From positions 1 to 14,556 of the forward strand of contig CAYOPI010000076.1 of NCBI GenBank assembly GCA_964405825.1: a DNA stretch of 14,556 nt, in the 5' to 3' direction. The notes under the pieces were generated by a model. The model was not told the origin of the DNA, did not search any database, and saw only the letters and a program-made list of their open reading frames with translations. Each line of letters starts with the position of its first letter. The stretch's first letter is position 1. Of this stretch, positions 6,413 to 13,152 are shown in pieces. The position numbers were made by a program, and so were the translations under genes. Origin of the DNA: JBHJGM01 sp964405825. Its GTDB lineage: Bacteria > Verrucomicrobiota > Verrucomicrobiia > Opitutales > JBHJGM01.

Positions 6413-7564
6413 ATGCTCCCCTTCGCCTACGCCACCCGCAACCTCCTGCGCGACCCCGCCCGCCTGGCTCAGAAAACCGGCGGGGCGACCGCGGTGGTGC
6501 TGCTGGTGCTGGCCGCCGGTGCCTTCAACCAGGGAATGGAGCAAATCCTGCGGACGACCGGCTCCCCGCAGAACGCCATCCTCCTGGGTGCCGGCTCGGA
6601 GGAGAGCGTCGAGCGCAGCGAAATCACCGTACAGTCAGAGTCCCTCGCCACCGCGGGCATTCGCGGCATCGAACACCGCGCGGGTGTCCCGGCCGTCTCC
6701 GGCGAGGTCCACTACATGGGCAAGCTCTTCTTCGACGACGGTCACGAGGCCCGGGCGTTACTTCGCGGCGTCACTGCGGCGGCCTTCGAAGTCCATCGCC
6801 ACGCTCGCATCGTTCAGGGGCGTTACCCGCGCTCGGGCGAAGTGCTCGTTGGCCGCCTCGCCCACCTCAACCTCGACCGGCCTCCCGAGGCCCTCCAGCC
6901 CGGCCGCACCCTGACCTTCGAGGACCAGACCCTCACCATCTCCGGCATCTTCGACGCGCCCGGCACCGTCATGGAGTCGGAGGTCTGGTTCGTCCGCTCC
7001 GACCTGATGACCCTCACCCAGCGCGACACCCTCTCCTGCGTGGTCGTCCGATTGGAAAACCCCGAAGACATCGCCCAGGCCGACCTCTTCGCCCGACAGC
7101 GCCTCGACCTGGAACTCGTCGTCCTCAGCGAGGCCGCTTACTACGGCAAGCTCTCGGATTTCTTCGCCCCCATCCGCGGCATGACCTGGCTGACCGCCGC
7201 CCTCATTGCCACTGGTGCGGCCCTGGGCGGACTCAACATGCTTTACGCCGCCTTCGCCTCGCGCATCCGCGAAATCGCCACCCTGCAGGCCATCGGGTTC
7301 TCGCGTCGCGCCGTCTTCGTCTCGCTGGTGCAGGAGAGCCTGCTCACGACCCTGCTCGGCACGCTGCTGGCTGCAATCCTCGCCGTGACCTTCATCGACG
7401 GGCTCACCGTGAACTTCTCCATCGGCACTTTCCGCCTCAGCCTCACGCCCACGGTCATCGCCATGGGAATGGGCACCGGCCTGATTCTGGGCTCGATTGG
7501 CGCGGTGCCACCAGCCCTGCGTTGCCTGCGCGCGCCTTTGCCAACCGCCCTGCGCGCCGCCTGA
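6413..7564 (+). CDS. FtsX/MacB-type ABC permease, second of two
   Basis: A 383-aa permease from the ATG at 6413, five bases after the previous stop. An open frame back to 6350 lies inside the upstream gene and is ignored. The architecture is the same as its neighbour: an N-terminal membrane segment at about 22-42 (TGGATAVVLLVLAAGAFNQG), a periplasmic domain to about residue 260, then three membrane segments. The FtsX-type loop AAFASRIREIATLQAIGFSR stands out. The sequence is only distantly similar to the first permease, so the two are an old duplication and probable heterodimer partners. The periplasmic domain has no paired cysteines like those of the first permease. The gene is followed 48 bases later by the lipoprotein gene. 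Confidence 0.92.
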   Translation: MLPFAYATRNLLRDPARLAQKTGGATAVVLLVLAAGAFNQGMEQILRTTGSPQNAILLGAGSEESVERSEITVQSESLATAGIRGIEHRAGVPAVSGEVHYMGKLFFDDGHEARALLRGVTAAAFEVHRHARIVQGRYPRSGEVLVGRLAHLNLDRPPEALQPGRTLTFEDQTLTISGIFDAPGTVMESEVWFVRSDLMTLTQRDTLSCVVVRLENPEDIAQADLFARQRLDLELVVLSEAAYYGKLSDFFAPIRGMTWLTAALIATGAALGGLNMLYAAFASRIREIATLQAIGFSRRAVFVSLVQESLLTTLLGTLLAAILAVTFIDGLTVNFSIGTFRLSLTPTVIAMGMGTGLILGSIGAVPPALRCLRAPLPTALRAA

Positions 7565-7612
7565 TCCTCCGGCCTCTTTCACAACCATCCACACTGAATG
7601 CCATTCTCCACC

Positions 7613-8149
7613 ATGAAGACGCTCCACCCACTCACCGTCGCCGTCCTGCTTGGGCTGGGCCTCCTTGCCTCCGGCTGCGGCCAGAGCGAGTCCACCAACG
7701 CCGCCTCGGTCGACAGCCCGCTGGCCCAATACCTTCTCGAGGAAGCGCCCGAAGGGGCCATCACCGTCGTGCAGGCCCGCTCGACCGCCCAGCCGGGTTC
7801 GCCCATCGTTGTGGCCGGTCAGATCGGTGCCACGCTCGAGCCCTTCAGCCCAACCTACGCCACCTTCGTCCTCGCCGACACCTCCATCGACTTCTGCAAC
7901 GAACTCCACGGAGACACCTGCCCCACACCCTGGGACGCCTGCTGCGAGTCCAAGGAGAAAGTCCGCGCCTCGCGCGCCAGCGTGCAGTTTCTCGCCGACG
8001 GCAATCCCGTGCAAGGCACCCTCAAGGGCGTCGGCGGACTCACCGAACTGGACCACGTCGTTGTTGCCGGCACCGTCGACGCCGCCTCCACCCCCGAGAA
8101 CCTCATCATCAACGCCACCGGCATCTACCGCCAGAGCCAGCCCGAGTAG
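7613..8149 (+). CDS. Cys-rich lipoprotein, probable OB-fold, partner of the ABC exporter
   Basis: A 178-aa protein from ATG 7613; an in-frame ATG at 7598 is less likely because it would lengthen the signal peptide. It has a lipoprotein signal peptide with lipobox LASGC (Cys22), so it should be membrane-anchored and face the periplasm. Residues 64-172 have the alternating hydrophobic pattern of a small beta barrel of OB-fold type (PIVVAGQIG, YATFVLAD, ASVQFLADG, DHVVVAGTVD, LIINATGIY). Inserted in it is a striking cluster, FCNELHGDTCPTPWDACC (94-111), a C-x7-C-x6-C-C pattern with His99 nearby. This is a plausible site for a metal or cofactor. I recall similar PTPWD-x-CC lipoproteins beside ABC exporters in planctomycetes and verrucomicrobia, but cannot name a family. 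Position at the end of the operon suggests it delivers, binds or senses the transported ligand. Confidence 0.8.
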   Translation: MKTLHPLTVAVLLGLGLLASGCGQSESTNAASVDSPLAQYLLEEAPEGAITVVQARSTAQPGSPIVVAGQIGATLEPFSPTYATFVLADTSIDFCNELHGDTCPTPWDACCESKEKVRASRASVQFLADGNPVQGTLKGVGGLTELDHVVVAGTVDAASTPENLIINATGIYRQSQPE

Positions 8150-8188
8150 CGCCGAACTTCGCCTCTAATTCACCGTCTCGGCCACGCC

Positions 8189-9148
8189 ATGAAAGCGATC
8201 GTGCTCAACGACTTCGGTCCGCCGGAAAACCTTCAGCCCACCACCCTCCCGGAACCTGAACCCGGCCCCGGTGAGGTCCTCCTCCACGTCGAAGGCAGCT
8301 CGGTCAACCCGATCGACACCAAGATCCGCGCCGGTGCCGTTCCCGCGATCAGCCCGGAACTCCCCGCCGTCCTGCACGGCGACGTCGTCGGCACGATCGC
8401 TGCCCTCGGGCCAGGCGTCCGCGGCTGGGAGATCGGCGAACGCGTCTGGGGCTGCGCCGGTGGGTGCCAGGGCCTTCACGGTGCCCTCGCCGAAACGATG
8501 CCCGTCGACGCCCGCCTCATCGCGAAGGCACCCGGGAATCTTCCGCCCGCCGAAGCCGCCGCCCTCCCCCTGGTTGGCATCACCGCCTGGCAGGCGGTGG
8601 TCGAACGCGCCCGCGTCCAGCCCGGCCAAAGCGTGCTCGTGCATGCGGCCACCGGAGGCGTCGGCCATGTCGCCCTGCAACTGGCGAAGGCCTCGGGGGC
8701 CCGCGTAACCGCCACGGTCTCGACCCAGGCCAAAGCCGAGACCGCCAAACGCCTGGGCGCCGACGAAGTCATCACCGGCCGCGAGCCGCCCAACTCCGGC
8801 TTCGACGGGGTCATCGACACCCTCGGCAGCGAGAACCTAGAACGCAGCCTCGGCCAGATTCGCCCCGGCGGCACCGTCGTCACCATCGCCGCGCGCACCA
8901 CCGCCGACCTCACCCCCCTTCATGCCAACGCCGGTACCCTCCACGTCGTCTTCATGCTCCTGCCCCTGCTGACCGGACGCGGACGCGAGCACCTCGGCTG
9001 GATCCTGCAACAGCTCACCCAACGGGTCGAACGCCAGCAGCTCGTCCCCTTGCTGGACCGCACCTTTACCTTCCCAGAGGCTGCGGCCGCCCATGCGCAC
9101 CTCGAGAGCGGCCAGCACACCGGAAAGATCGTCCTCCAGGGCTGGTAA
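8189..9148 (+). CDS. Zinc-independent MDR oxidoreductase, quinone-reductase-like
   Basis: A 319-aa medium-chain dehydrogenase/reductase of the NAD(P)H:quinone oxidoreductase type, expected to be cytosolic. The N-terminal GroES-like domain contains the usual GSSVNPIDTKIRAGA (residues 37-50) and HGDVVGTIAALGPGV (63-77). The nucleotide-binding Rossmann fold has HAATGGVGHVALQLAK (152-167), followed by the ADEVI strand end (191-195). The catalytic and structural zinc ligands of alcohol dehydrogenases are absent, which fits the zinc-free quinone reductase branch. It lies 39 bases after the lipoprotein stop on the same strand and may be read through from that operon, but no functional link to the exporter is evident. 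The substrate is unknown; enone reduction is also possible. Confidence 0.9.
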   Translation: MKAIVLNDFGPPENLQPTTLPEPEPGPGEVLLHVEGSSVNPIDTKIRAGAVPAISPELPAVLHGDVVGTIAALGPGVRGWEIGERVWGCAGGCQGLHGALAETMPVDARLIAKAPGNLPPAEAAALPLVGITAWQAVVERARVQPGQSVLVHAATGGVGHVALQLAKASGARVTATVSTQAKAETAKRLGADEVITGREPPNSGFDGVIDTLGSENLERSLGQIRPGGTVVTIAARTTADLTPLHANAGTLHVVFMLLPLLTGRGREHLGWILQQLTQRVERQQLVPLLDRTFTFPEAAAAHAHLESGQHTGKIVLQGW

Positions 9149-9172
9149 CGCACGCGCCGGGCTTGACGGAAT

Positions 9173-9188
9173 ATGAACAAATGTTCAT
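9173..9188. promoter_or_regulatory. Perfect inverted repeat resembling a LexA (SOS) box
   Basis: ATGAACA-AA-TGTTCAT: 7-base arms with a 2-base centre, in an AT-rich patch between two GC-rich genes. The core GAACAAATGTTC fits the Gram-positive/actinobacterial LexA consensus GAAC-RNRY-GTTC. It lies 9 bases before the GTG of the radical SAM gene and 4 bases after a TTGACG (9163-9168) that could be a -35 box. A repressor bound here would block that promoter. No clear -10 was found. Confidence 0.5.
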
Positions 9189-9197
9189 CTTTACTGC

Positions 9198-10277
9198 GTG
9201 CATCCCCCGCAGCCCAAAGGCCGTGGCGCAGCCTTCAATCCGCCCAACCGTTTCGAGACCACCTTCCTGGAGCCGCAGGCGGAGGCGTTCATCGACCCCG
9301 ATGCACCCGACGAGGCCCCCCGGAGCGCGCCGCCCACGCGCATCGTCGAGGACCACTCCGTCAGCGTCCTCACCCGCAACGACAGCCCCGACATCAACTT
9401 CAACTACAGCCTCAACCCCTACCGCGGCTGCGCTCACGGCTGCGCCTATTGCTACGCACGGCCCACCCACGAGTACCTCGGCCTCTCCGCCGGCCTCGAC
9501 TTCGAAACCGTTCTGCACGTCAAAACGCAGGCCGCCCAACGGCTCGAAGCCGAACTTGCCCGCCCCAACTGGCAGCCCCAGCCTATCGCCCTCAGCGGCG
9601 TCACCGATCCCTATCAGCCCCTTGAGTCCGAGCGCGGCATCACCCGCCGCTGCCTCCAGGTCTTCGCGCGCCTGCGCCACCCGGTCATGCTCATCACCAA
9701 AAACGCCGGCATCCAGCGCGACCTCGACCTCCTCAGCGAACTCGCCGCCTTGGACTGCGTCGCGGCCAACCTTTCCATCACCACCCTCGACAGCCGCCTG
9801 GCCCGCTCGATGGAGCCGCGCACCGCCTCGCCCAAGCTCCGCCTGCAAACCCTCGAGCGTCTCTCATCCGCAGGCGTGCCCACCGGCGTCGTCATCGGCC
9901 CGGTCATCCCCGGCCTCAACGAAACAGAAATCCCCGCCATCATCGAGGCGGCCGCCGCCGCCGGCGCCCGCTGGATCCACAGCGTCCCTCTGCGCCTTCC
10001 CTGGGCCGTCAAAGACATCTTCTTCGATTGGCTCGAGCGCCACTACCCCGGCAAGAGCGCCCGTGTCGAGCAGCGCATCCGCAGCCTGCGCGGAGGCCGC
10101 CTCAACGACCCCGATCGACACTCCCGCATGACCGGTGAGGGTCCCTGGGCCGCGCAGCTGCGCAACCTCATGCGCCTCGGCAAACAAAAGTCAGGCTTTA
10201 AGGAACGCCCCGCTCAACTGACCACGCGCCATTTCCGCCGCCCGGGCGGACAGCAGCTCAGCCTCTTCCCGGAGTGA
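9198..10277 (+). CDS. PA0069-family radical SAM protein (SplB-like)
   Basis: A 359-aa protein starting with GTG 9198; an in-frame TGA at 9174-9176 leaves no ATG upstream. The 4Fe-4S/SAM motif is C-x3-C-x2-C in GCAHGCAYCYARPTHEYLGL (Cys78, Cys82, Cys85). The opening GRGAAFNPPNRFE (8-20) and the LSGVTDPYQPLE and LITKNAG motifs are typical of the PA0069/Rv2578c group in COG1533, whose members are annotated as DNA-repair photolyase-like after spore photoproduct lyase. The biochemical role of the group is not established. The gene comes 49 bases after the MDR gene but has its own candidate promoter with the LexA-like repeat. Its stop is 9 bases from the stop of the convergent membrane-protein gene, with no terminator visible between them. 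Family assignment is confident; the DNA-repair role is inferred. Confidence 0.9.
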   Translation: MHPPQPKGRGAAFNPPNRFETTFLEPQAEAFIDPDAPDEAPRSAPPTRIVEDHSVSVLTRNDSPDINFNYSLNPYRGCAHGCAYCYARPTHEYLGLSAGLDFETVLHVKTQAAQRLEAELARPNWQPQPIALSGVTDPYQPLESERGITRRCLQVFARLRHPVMLITKNAGIQRDLDLLSELAALDCVAANLSITTLDSRLARSMEPRTASPKLRLQTLERLSSAGVPTGVVIGPVIPGLNETEIPAIIEAAAAAGARWIHSVPLRLPWAVKDIFFDWLERHYPGKSARVEQRIRSLRGGRLNDPDRHSRMTGEGPWAAQLRNLMRLGKQKSGFKERPAQLTTRHFRRPGGQQLSLFPE

Positions 10278-10286
10278 GGCACTCTG

Positions 10287-10478
10287 CTACTCGCGAAAGC
10301 CGAAGAACCGGTCTTCGAGCCAGACGCCGAAGGCCATTAGCCCCATCAGCACCGCCGCGCCATCGACAAAGAGCCGCACGCCCGCTGACACGCTCCCCAG
10401 CTCAACCAGAAGCACGAGCAGCACGCCCAAAAGGACGAACAGCGACCACGGTAAAGGCTTGAGCAGCGTCGGCATCAT
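10287..10478 (-). CDS. Small two-helix membrane protein coupled to the kinase gene
   Basis: A 63-aa protein whose first ATG overlaps the kinase stop as ATGA; a second ATG follows at once. Two hydrophobic stretches are visible: SLFVLLGVLLVLLVELGSVS (about 12-31) and FVDGAAVLMGLMAFGVWLE (about 37-55). It ends in a charged DRFFGFRE tail, so both ends are probably on the same side of the membrane. No known family was recognised. The tight overlap and the strong membrane pattern support a real gene. It may be a membrane anchor or accessory sensor for the upstream soluble-looking kinase; that is inference. Confidence 0.65.
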   Translation of the reverse strand: MMPTLLKPLPWSLFVLLGVLLVLLVELGSVSAGVRLFVDGAAVLMGLMAFGVWLEDRFFGFRE

Positions 10479-11548
10479 TCTGAAACGTCAGAGAGCGGGA
10501 GGCTGAAGAATATTTCCGTGCCCTCCCCATCGAGCGTGCGCATGCCGACCTTGCCGCCATGTGCCCGCACGGTTTCGCGCGCCAGGAAAAGGTCCAGATT
10601 CGAGTCGCCGTTCACCCCGCCACTGCAGTTGCCTGGCCGCGCCGCCTCGAAGAGCCGCCCCGCCCTGTCCAACGGAAGCACTTCGCCCCGTCGGCTGACC
10701 GTGAACCAGACAACACCGTCGTCCTGGTAACCGCTCGCCTCCACCCGACACTCCGGCCCGGCGTCCTGCAGCGCGTAGCGGATGAAACGCACCAGCACAC
10801 TGACCACCTGCCGACGATCCGCGCGCACATTCACCGTTTCGCCCAACGCACGCAACCGCAGTGGAATCTCGCGAGCCGTCGCCGCTTCGGAGGCTTCCTG
10901 CACCGCCATCCGCAAGATGTCGTCGGCTGGTGCGTCCTCAAAGTCCAGGGTCTGCTTGCCCGCCTTCAGCGAGGCCATCTGCAGCAGGCTCTCCAGCGAG
11001 TGCAGCAGGCGGTCCAGCTCCTTGCGCGCGGTCATGACCAGTTCCAACTGGTCTGGATCAAGCTGCTCGTGCATCTGCTCCAGGAGCAGGTAAACCGACA
11101 TCCGCGCCGCCGTCAGAGGCGTCTTCAGCTCGTGGCTGACGGTCGCGATCAGGTCGCGCCGCAACTCTTCGGCCAGCCGCAGCGCCGTCACCTCGTGCAG
11201 GACGACCAGCGCCAGGCGTTCGCCGTCCACGGTCGACTCAAACGGAATGACCTGTGGGAAGAAATACCGCTCCTCTCCCTCCACGCGCCAGAACGTCATC
11301 CGGTCAAAGGAGTCGCAGAAAAACCCCTTCTGCGTGCGCAGCACCTCGTCGACAATCGAGCGCAGGTCGCTGGGCAAGACGTCGTGAATCTCCGGCGCGC
11401 CCAGAAACCATTCGCCCCGCGCGTTGCGGAAACCCGGGTTGCCACGGTCGTCCGTCACAAAGACGGGGGCCGGATAGGCCTTCAGCAGAGTCTGCGTCGC
11501 TTCGCCGCTAAGAATGCCCGAGAGTGTCTCCATTTCCGCCAAGCTCAT
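10475..11548 (-). CDS. PAS-HisKA sensor kinase (KinB/NtrB-like) with altered ATP-binding domain
   Basis: A 357-aa protein. Its ATG overlaps the stop of the regulator gene as ATGA. An N-terminal PAS-like domain (about 20-120, PAPVFVTDDRGNPGFRN) is followed by HisKA with the phospho-acceptor His139 in LIATVSHELKTPLTAARMSV. No membrane segment is seen, so the sensor appears cytosolic. The C-terminal HATPase domain is recognisable but altered. The N-box asparagine position is Arg254 (VLVRFIRYAL). The G1 motif DxGxG reads RRGEV (286-290). The G2 motif GxGLGL reads DSNLDL (315-320). Downstream RETVRAHGGKVGM is normal. Families of this type need those residues for Mg-ATP binding, so autophosphorylation is doubtful. 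It may act as a phosphatase or scaffold for its partner. Histidine-kinase identity is sure. Confidence 0.9.
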   Translation of the reverse strand: MSLAEMETLSGILSGEATQTLLKAYPAPVFVTDDRGNPGFRNARGEWFLGAPEIHDVLPSDLRSIVDEVLRTQKGFFCDSFDRMTFWRVEGEERYFFPQVIPFESTVDGERLALVVLHEVTALRLAEELRRDLIATVSHELKTPLTAARMSVYLLLEQMHEQLDPDQLELVMTARKELDRLLHSLESLLQMASLKAGKQTLDFEDAPADDILRMAVQEASEAATAREIPLRLRALGETVNVRADRRQVVSVLVRFIRYALQDAGPECRVEASGYQDDGVVWFTVSRRGEVLPLDRAGRLFEAARPGNCSGGVNGDSNLDLFLARETVRAHGGKVGMRTLDGEGTEIFFSLPLSDVSE

Positions 11549-12885
11549 TGCTTCATCATCCCAAACTTCTTGCGCTTGCGGTAGAGCGTCGCCGTGTCGA
11601 TCCCGAGCACCCGAGCGGCTTTTTCCAGGCTGTCGGCCCGGCCCACGATGCGGCGAATGTGTTCTTCTTCCAGCGCCTCCAGCGACACCTCCGCGCCAAT
11701 GCGCACGTTGCTGCCGTTTTGTCCCTGAAATTCCGGCGGCAGATCGTCGATGGTGATCTGGCCGTTTTCGGTCAGAATCACCGCGCGCTCGACCACGTTA
11801 CGCAGCTCGCGCAGATTCCCCGGCCACGGATAGGACAGAAAGGCCGTGCGCGCCTCCTCGGTAAAGACGGTTTCCGCTCGTCCGGCCGGCCCCGCGAAGA
11901 ACTTGAGGAAACGTTCCGCGATCGGCAGCACGTCCTCGGTGCGCTCGCGCAGCGGAAGCAGGTCCACCGTAATCACGTTGAGGCGATAGTACAGGTCCTC
12001 GCGGAACCGACCGGCCTTCACCTCGTCCAAAAGATTCTTGTTGGTGGCCGCGATCACACGAACATCGGCCGTCCGCGTGCGGGTTTCGCCGACGCGCTCA
12101 TACTCGCGCTCCTGCAGCAGACGCAGCAGCTTCGGCTGAATTTCCAGCGGCAGCTCGCCAATCTCGTCCAGAAACAGCGTGCCATCCTCAGCGGCGGCAA
12201 CCTTGCCCCAGGTCTCGCCCACCGCACCGGTGAACGCTCCCTTGACGTGCCCGAACAAATCGCTCTCCAGCAGCTCGCGCGAAAGGCTCGGACAGGACAC
12301 GGTCACAAACGGCTTGGTCCGGCGTCCGCTGCGCTCGTGCACCGAACGCGCCAGCACGGTCTTGCCCGTACCGCTGGGACCCAGAATCAGAATGGTCGCC
12401 TCGCTGTTGGCCGCGCGGAAGGCCAGCTCCAGCGTTTTCTGCATCGGCTCGCAACCGGAATTCAAATCCGTCTCGGGCACCTCCTGCTTCACCTGGCTGC
12501 GGAGGGTCTCCACCTCGGTTTCCAGCGAGGCCCGCTCCTGCAGTTTCTTCAGGATCTGGCGGATCTGGTCGGGAATGAACGGCTTTTGGATGTAGTCGTA
12601 GGCGCCGTGCCGCATGGCCTGCACCGCAGACTCCACTGAGGAATAAGCCGTAAAGACGATGACCGCAATCTGGTCGTCCACGGACTTGATGCGGTCGAGC
12701 ACCTCCAGGCCGCTCTCCTTGCCCAGGCGCAGATCCAGAAACGCGGCGTCGAAGCGTTCATCCTGCAACGCCCGCAGGGCCTGCGCGCCGTTCTCCGCCG
12801 TCGCGACCTTGTGGCCCATCGTCGTTAAGGCCATCGCCGTCGTCTTGAGGATGTTCCTCTCGTCGTCGATGATCAGAATTCGCAT
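11545..12885 (-). CDS. AlgB/NtrC-type sigma54-dependent response regulator
   Basis: A 446-aa activator from the ATG at 12885, directly before the receiver strand RILIIDDE. ATGs or GTGs at 12894 and 12915 are in frame but would only add a short tail. The receiver domain (1-115) has acidic Asp7/Asp8, phospho-acceptor Asp51 (AFLDLRL), Thr79 and Lys101. The AAA+ domain has Walker A GPSGTGKT (169-176), the sigma54-contact loop GAFTGA (216-221), Walker B TLFLDEIGE (236-244) and PWPGNLRELRNVVERA (353-368). A Fis-type helix-turn-helix lies at 418-442 (EKAARVLGIDTATLYRKRKK). All motifs look functional. It heads a regulator-kinase-membrane protein operon with ATGA overlaps, and the nearest upstream gene on this strand encodes a PEP-CTERM protein. 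The closest named relatives are AlgB and the PEP-CTERM regulator PrsR, but orthology is not established. The targets are unknown. Confidence 0.95.
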   Translation of the reverse strand: MRILIIDDERNILKTTAMALTTMGHKVATAENGAQALRALQDERFDAAFLDLRLGKESGLEVLDRIKSVDDQIAVIVFTAYSSVESAVQAMRHGAYDYIQKPFIPDQIRQILKKLQERASLETEVETLRSQVKQEVPETDLNSGCEPMQKTLELAFRAANSEATILILGPSGTGKTVLARSVHERSGRRTKPFVTVSCPSLSRELLESDLFGHVKGAFTGAVGETWGKVAAAEDGTLFLDEIGELPLEIQPKLLRLLQEREYERVGETRTRTADVRVIAATNKNLLDEVKAGRFREDLYYRLNVITVDLLPLRERTEDVLPIAERFLKFFAGPAGRAETVFTEEARTAFLSYPWPGNLRELRNVVERAVILTENGQITIDDLPPEFQGQNGSNVRIGAEVSLEALEEEHIRRIVGRADSLEKAARVLGIDTATLYRKRKKFGMMKQ

Positions 12886-12908
12886 GCCTCTCATCACCAA
12901 GATGTGTG

Positions 12909-12931
12909 CCAGCACCCCGTGCTGGATTCTA
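12909..12931 (-). promoter_or_regulatory. Candidate promoter with start-site palindrome for the regulator operon
   Basis: On the minus strand a TAGAAT (12931-12926) matches the -10 box at 5 of 6 positions. Just downstream lies a perfect 17-base inverted repeat, CCAGCAC-CCC-GTGCTGG (12909-12925), which would cover the transcription start, 24 bases before the ATG at 12885. No good -35 box was found. The repeat could be an operator for self-control or a hairpin at the 5' end of the mRNA. Confidence 0.4.
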
Positions 12932-12957
12932 ACTGACTGCTGGCCAATTGGTTAGAA
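12927..12957. promoter_or_regulatory. Inverted repeat TTCTAAC...GTTAGAA before the regulator gene
   Basis: TTCTAAC (12927-12933) and GTTAGAA (12951-12957) are a perfect 7-base inverted repeat with a 17-base spacer. The spacer end and second arm include the palindrome CCAATTGG (12944-12951). The half-site centres are 24 bases apart. This is a candidate regulator binding site and overlaps the proposed -10. Confidence 0.35.
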
Positions 12958-13001
12958 ATTCGGGGTGTTCCCAGTATCGCCGAAATGCCCGCGAATTGCA
13001 A

Positions 13002-13026
13002 TCTGCATGACATTTTACCATGCAGA
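13002..13026. promoter_or_regulatory. Inverted repeat TCTGCATG...CATGCAGA, candidate enhancer site
   Basis: Arms of 8 bases (13002-13009 and 13019-13026) with a 9-base AT-rich centre. It lies about 120-140 bases upstream of the regulator ATG, a distance usual for binding sites of sigma54 activators. A related TCTGCAGA palindrome lies at 13046-13053. Confidence 0.35.
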
Positions 13027-13083
13027 ACGCCTCCTTACAGTACCCTCTGCAGAAACGCCCACGCGACCGGTGCCGTCGACCGT

Positions 13084-13120
13084 TCAAAAGAAAACGCCCC
13101 TCCCGGCTGGAAGGGGCGTT
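13084..13120 (-). terminator. Intrinsic terminator of the PEP-CTERM gene
   Basis: A 9-base GC-rich stem, AACGCCCCT (13093-13101) and AGGGGCGTT (13112-13120), with a 10-base loop. On the minus strand it is followed by TTTTCTTTTG. It begins 33 bases after the stop of the PEP-CTERM gene and should insulate it from the regulator operon. Confidence 0.85.
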
Positions 13121-13152
13121 CTCGTGCAAAAAGTGTCTTTCGAAACCGTTGC

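Noticed and set aside
6758..8056. Minus-strand open frame of 432 aa opposite the second permease and the lipoprotein gene
   Set aside because: Gly/Glu-rich antisense shadow with no domain pattern; the plus-strand genes explain the region.
6175..8259. Very long plus-strand open frame (694 aa)
   Set aside because: Arg/Pro/His-rich out-of-frame translation of the GC-rich permease and lipoprotein genes; the overlapping frames have clear domains.
8464..10131. Long plus-strand open frame (555 aa) across the MDR and radical SAM genes
   Set aside because: Low-complexity Ser/Pro/Arg shadow frame caused by high GC at third positions; the real frames have recognisable motifs.
12997..13012. Possible sigma54 promoter on the minus strand, TGTCATG-N4-TTGCA
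   Set aside because: The -12 half is perfect, but the -24 half has GT instead of the nearly invariant GG. Too weak to call without conservation or mapping.
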